A stretch of DNA of 64,000 bases, taken from positions 372,001 to 436,000 of the forward strand of contig NC_013857.1 of assembly GCF_000010725.1 (NCBI RefSeq), in the 5' to 3' direction. A program made the position numbers and the translations under genes. Each line of letters opens with the position of its first letter. Position 1 is the stretch's first letter. A model generated the notes under the pieces. It was not told the DNA's origin and searched no databases. It saw only the letters and a program-made list of their open reading frames with translations. Shown here piece after piece: positions 61,330 through 64,000 of this stretch. This DNA is from Azospirillum sp. B510 (GTDB lineage: Bacteria > Pseudomonadota > Alphaproteobacteria > Azospirillales > Azospirillaceae).

Positions 61330-62596
61330 CAGGGCGATTCAGAGAAGGTGGATGAAATTCGGGTGACGCGAGTCGTCGGTTGATTCACAAGGCTATCGGC
61401 AGGAACCGAGCCGGAGAGTCGGAGCGATGAGGGGTGGACCGCGGACGTTGTGGGAGGTTGTGGGAGCGATCCCGGATCGCCGGGGCCGGAAGGGGCGGCA
61501 GTACCCTCTGGCATCGGTTTTGATTTGGCGCTTTCGGCGATGCTGGCGGGGGCCAACGACCTGATGGCGATCTTTCGCTGGGGGCGACGGTTGCCGCCCG
61601 AGGCTCTTTACCTGCTGGGCCTGGAGCGGGCGCCGTGTCACGCCATGTACCACTATTTCTTCAAGGCTTTGGACGTTACGGCGGCCGAGGCGGTGTTGGG
61701 GGAATGGGCGCGCGGCTCCGGCCCGGTCGGACATGTGGCGCTCGACGGCAAGCGCCTGAAGGGCAGCGCGCCGGCCGGGCACGATGGCAGCGAAGGCGTG
61801 CATCTGCTGGCCGCCTTCGCCAGCCGGCTGGGGACGGTGATCGGCCAGTTGCGGGTGCCGCCCGAAGCCAACGAGATCACCGCCGCGCTGACGCTGCTCA
61901 AGAGCCTGCCGCTGGGCGGTGCGGTAATCACCGGGGATGCGGTGTTCTGTCAGCGCGCCATCTGCCAAGCCATCCGCGACGGCGGCGGCGATTATCTGTT
62001 CACCGTCAAAGCCAACCAACCGGCGCTGATGGCCGATCTCGCCGTCGCCTTCGGTGACGCTTTTCCCCCCGGAGCTGGTGGCGGCGTTCCAGGGCCAGCC
62101 CCCGCCTCCCGCCCTGGACGGGCCGCCGCCGGACCGTGAGGGCGCGCAGACCGTGGAGAAGGGGCACGGGCGCATCGAAACCCGCCGCATCACCGTCAGC
62201 CGCGAGGTCGTTCCCGCGCTCGACTGGCCCGGCGTGGCGCAGGTCTGCCGCATCGAGCGGACCCGCGAGGTCAAGGGCGCGATCTCGCACGAAACCGTCT
62301 ACGTCATCACCAGCCTGGACCGCGACCACGCCTCGCCTGCGGCGCTGCTCGCGCTCGCCCGCGACCACTGGGGCATCGAGAACCGCCTGCACTGGAGGCG
62401 TGACGTCCTCTTGAGCGAAGACGCCAGCCGGGTGCGATCCGGCGCCGTGCCACAGGCCATGGCGATGCTGCGCAACACCATGCTGGGCATCGCCAATCTC
62501 TTCGGCGCCCCACTCCCCGCCGTCCGCATGGCATGCGCCGAAGATCGCTGTGCCACAATCGCAACCGTCAAAAACGGCTTTCTTTGAATGGCCCTG
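61330..62596 (+). mobile_element. ISAs1-family insertion sequence, 1267 bp
   Basis: Inverted ends CAGGGCGATTCAGAGAAGG (from 61330) and CAGGGCCATTCAAAGAAAG (from 62596, inward) match at 16 of 19 positions. GGCTTCCTGC is duplicated at 61320-61329 and 62597-62606 (10 bp), as usual for the ISAs1 family. It is inserted in the same dehydratase gene as the IS1380-like element, in the same orientation. Confidence 0.92.
61427..62587 (+). pseudogene. ISAs1-family transposase with two compensating frameshifts
   Basis: Translation from ATG 61427 (MRGGPRTLWEVVGAIPDRRG) is correct up to about 61515, then continues in another frame (LALSAMLAGANDLMAIFRWG) to about 62060, then returns to the first frame (FPPELVAAFQGQ) to the stop at 62587. 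The DDE signatures are all present: HVALDGKRLKGS, VITGDAVFCQ and DHWGIENRLHWRRDV. The second shift lies in a T4C6 run (62060-62069). Total length is divisible by three (387 codons), so the two shifts cancel. Either the gene is broken or there are sequencing errors in homopolymers. Confidence 0.85.
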
Positions 62597-63286
62597 GGCT
62601 TCCTGCACACCCCCCTGGACGAGTTGCTGGTCAACGCCGACATTTCCCGCGAGAAAGGCATCGGCGGCATCAAGCTGAAGGTCGGCCAACCGAACTGGGC
62701 GCTCGACATCGAGCGCGTTTCCAGGGTGCGCGCGCATCTCGGCGACGCTTTCCCGCTGATGGTCGACGCCAACCAGCAATGGGATCGCCCGACTGCCATG
62801 CGCTTGGGCCGCATCCTCGAACAGTTCAACCTGATCTGGATCGAAGAGCCGCTCGACTGTTATGACGCGGCCGGCCACGCGGCCCTGGCCGCGCAACTCG
62901 ACACGCCGATCGCAACCGGCGAAATGCTGACGAGCGTATTGGAGCACTGGGACTTCATCCGCCAGGGCGGCGCGGATTTCCTGATGCCCGACGGCCCCCG
63001 TGTGGGCGGCGTCACACCTTTCCTGAAGGTGGCGACCCTGGCGGAGTTCTCCGGCCTCCAGATCGCGCCGCACTTTTCGATGGAACTGCACATCCACCTT
63101 GCCGCAGCCATGCAGCGCGAGCCGTGGGTCGAGCATTTCGAATGGCTCGAACCGTTGTTCAACGAGCGTCTGGAGGTCAGAGACGGCCGCATGATCGTTC
63201 CGACCCGGCCCGGTCTCGGCGTCAGCCTGAGCGAAAACGTCGCGATCTGGACACGCGAAACCGCCGAGTTCGGCAAGCGCGCCTGA

Positions 63287-64000
63287 CGACGCTTTGCCGT
63301 GGGGAGGCAAGCCTCCAGTCCGGCGGCATGGTTGCTTTCCGCGGTTCGGCCGGGCATCGGAAGAGTCTGTGGATCGCCGGCCAGCACGCGGCGGAAGGGC
63401 AATCAGTCGGTCGCCTCCAGAACCTCGCGCGATTCGCCGATGACGGCGCGGAAATGGTGGGTGTCGCTTTGCGCCCGCCCCAACCCGGGGAGATGCCTCG
63501 CCGTCGGGCGGACGCCGCCGTCGGCGAGGCCCCTGGCATAGGTCGCGGCGACCTCGGCCACCATTTCCGGATCGCCGGAAATCGCCCGCTGAGCGATGAG
63601 GCTTTGGAAATCCAACGGATCGGGCGGACGGCCGCGGCGCAGGTCGAGGACCGGCGCGAGGTTGACGGTCACGCCGATCGATTGCAGGTCCCGCCCATGC
63701 GCCTGCGCGAGAGCACGCGCTGCGGCACGGCGCTCGTCGGAGGGGCCGGCCGGCCGGCGCCACCGGGGCCGAGCGATGCGGCAGCCAGGGCGACAGCCGG
63801 GACACCCGCGCGCCGCCACCGTGCGGAGGGGAACGACCAGCCAGAGCGGGACGAGCATCGGCCGCCGCAGGGAGAGCCGGCCGCGGCCGTCGCGATCAGG
63901 GGCAGCGACCAGCCCTTGACCGGGGTCAGATAGGGATCGTGGATGTTGGCACCGGTGAGAGCCAGCAGCAGGCGGCCGGCCCGCCAGGCGAAAGCCCTCA
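63287..64000 (-). pseudogene. Decayed glycoside hydrolase family 3 gene (NagZ-like), window edge
   Basis: On the minus strand, 63720-63403 encodes a recognisable part of a GH3 N-terminal domain: DLQSIGVTVNLAPVLDL, QRAISGDPEMVAEVAATYARGL and a variant of the KHFPGxG signature, RHLPGLGRAQSDTHHF. The frame then meets TGA right after SREVLEATD, where the family has Trp, and continues LPFRRVLAGD beyond the stop. After about 63350 the similarity ends. Upstream (63720-64000) the expected N-terminal domain is not readable in one frame. It is probably an inactivated beta-N-acetylhexosaminidase-like gene, though a single TGG-to-TGA sequencing error would explain part of it. Confidence 0.65.

Larger units (their letters stand above)
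59256..63286 (+). pseudogene. Galactarate/L-talarate dehydratase gene interrupted by two insertion sequences
   Basis: Coding parts are 59256-59316, 60934-61329 and 62607-63286. Joined with one copy of each target duplication they give 1137 bases, an exact 378-codon frame of the enolase superfamily. Part 1 ends WIKLQSTFLPL; part 2 begins RNPISDAKVLTGRQKPM and ends TSGGFL; part 3 begins HTPLDELLV. Catalytic features in part 3: IKLKVG (Lys), MVDANQQWD (Asp), IEEPLD (Glu), TGEMLTS (Glu) and APHFSMELH (His). The match to talarate/galactarate dehydratase is strong. AAGGA precedes ATG 59256. As it stands the gene cannot make active enzyme unless both elements excise precisely. Confidence 0.92.

Overview
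The window is high-GC DNA with dense short-gap operons, many ATGA/TGATG start-stop overlaps, and protein families typical of a soil or plant-associated alphaproteobacterium. Azospirillum or another Rhodospirillales member fits best. This is an inference from composition and gene content; no rRNA, tRNA or housekeeping marker is present. The window looks like accessory or secondary-replicon DNA: catabolic islands, many local regulators, transporters, an export locus and insertion sequences.

Layout. (1) 1-8.5 kb: the 3' end of a molybdenum hydroxylase gene, then small detoxification or efflux genes (MFS exporter, two SDRs, a YgiN-type monooxygenase, an AhpD-like protein) mixed with GlxA/AraC, TetR, AraC and LysR regulators. 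The MFS gene and the GlxA-type regulator gene share a promoter element. (2) 8.6-16.8 kb: a divergent catabolic locus. A HyuA/HyuB (oxoprolinase-type) pair is followed by [2Fe-2S] and FAD subunits of an HcnAB-like dehydrogenase on the minus strand; a DAO-family flavoprotein lies on the plus strand across an intergenic region with two inverted repeats. (3) 16.8-38.6 kb: an amine or amino-acid-derivative catabolic region: M20 deacetylase, GhrA-type reductase, cupin, two aldehyde dehydrogenases, a tartrate/D-malate dehydrogenase-like enzyme, two DAO oxidases, two HAD dehalogenase-like proteins, two double-GNAT proteins, an omega-aminotransferase, a complete Dpp-type ABC importer with fused ATPases, and Lrp and LysR regulators. 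(4) 38.7-44.6 kb: the biotin ECF transporter bioMNY followed by an acyl-CoA ligase, a thiolase and an MFS exporter, recalling the BirA-controlled yhfU-yhfT-yhfS group of Bacillus.

(5) 44.9-52.9 kb is the most novel part. A small secreted Cys-containing protein is followed by three tandem genes on an exact 838-bp period. Each encodes a 252-residue protein with near-identical ends and a diverged, AT-richer centre. Next come a TolC-like outer-membrane protein, a small lipoprotein, a MacB-type ATPase, a MacB-type permease and an HlyD/MacA-type adaptor. This looks like an uncharacterised export system with its candidate substrates. (6) 53-57.4 kb: an alkaline phosphatase behind a four-unit PHO box, then a periplasmic protein and an ABC ATPase/permease pair whose permease has a histidine-rich loop, pointing to a phosphate/zinc link. 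(7) 57.9-64 kb: a LacI-family regulator divergent from a galactarate/talarate dehydratase gene that two insertion sequences have cut into three pieces. The elements are IS1380-like (4-bp target duplication) and ISAs1-like (10-bp duplication); removing both with one copy of each duplication restores an exact 378-codon frame. A decayed glycoside hydrolase family 3 gene follows at the window edge.
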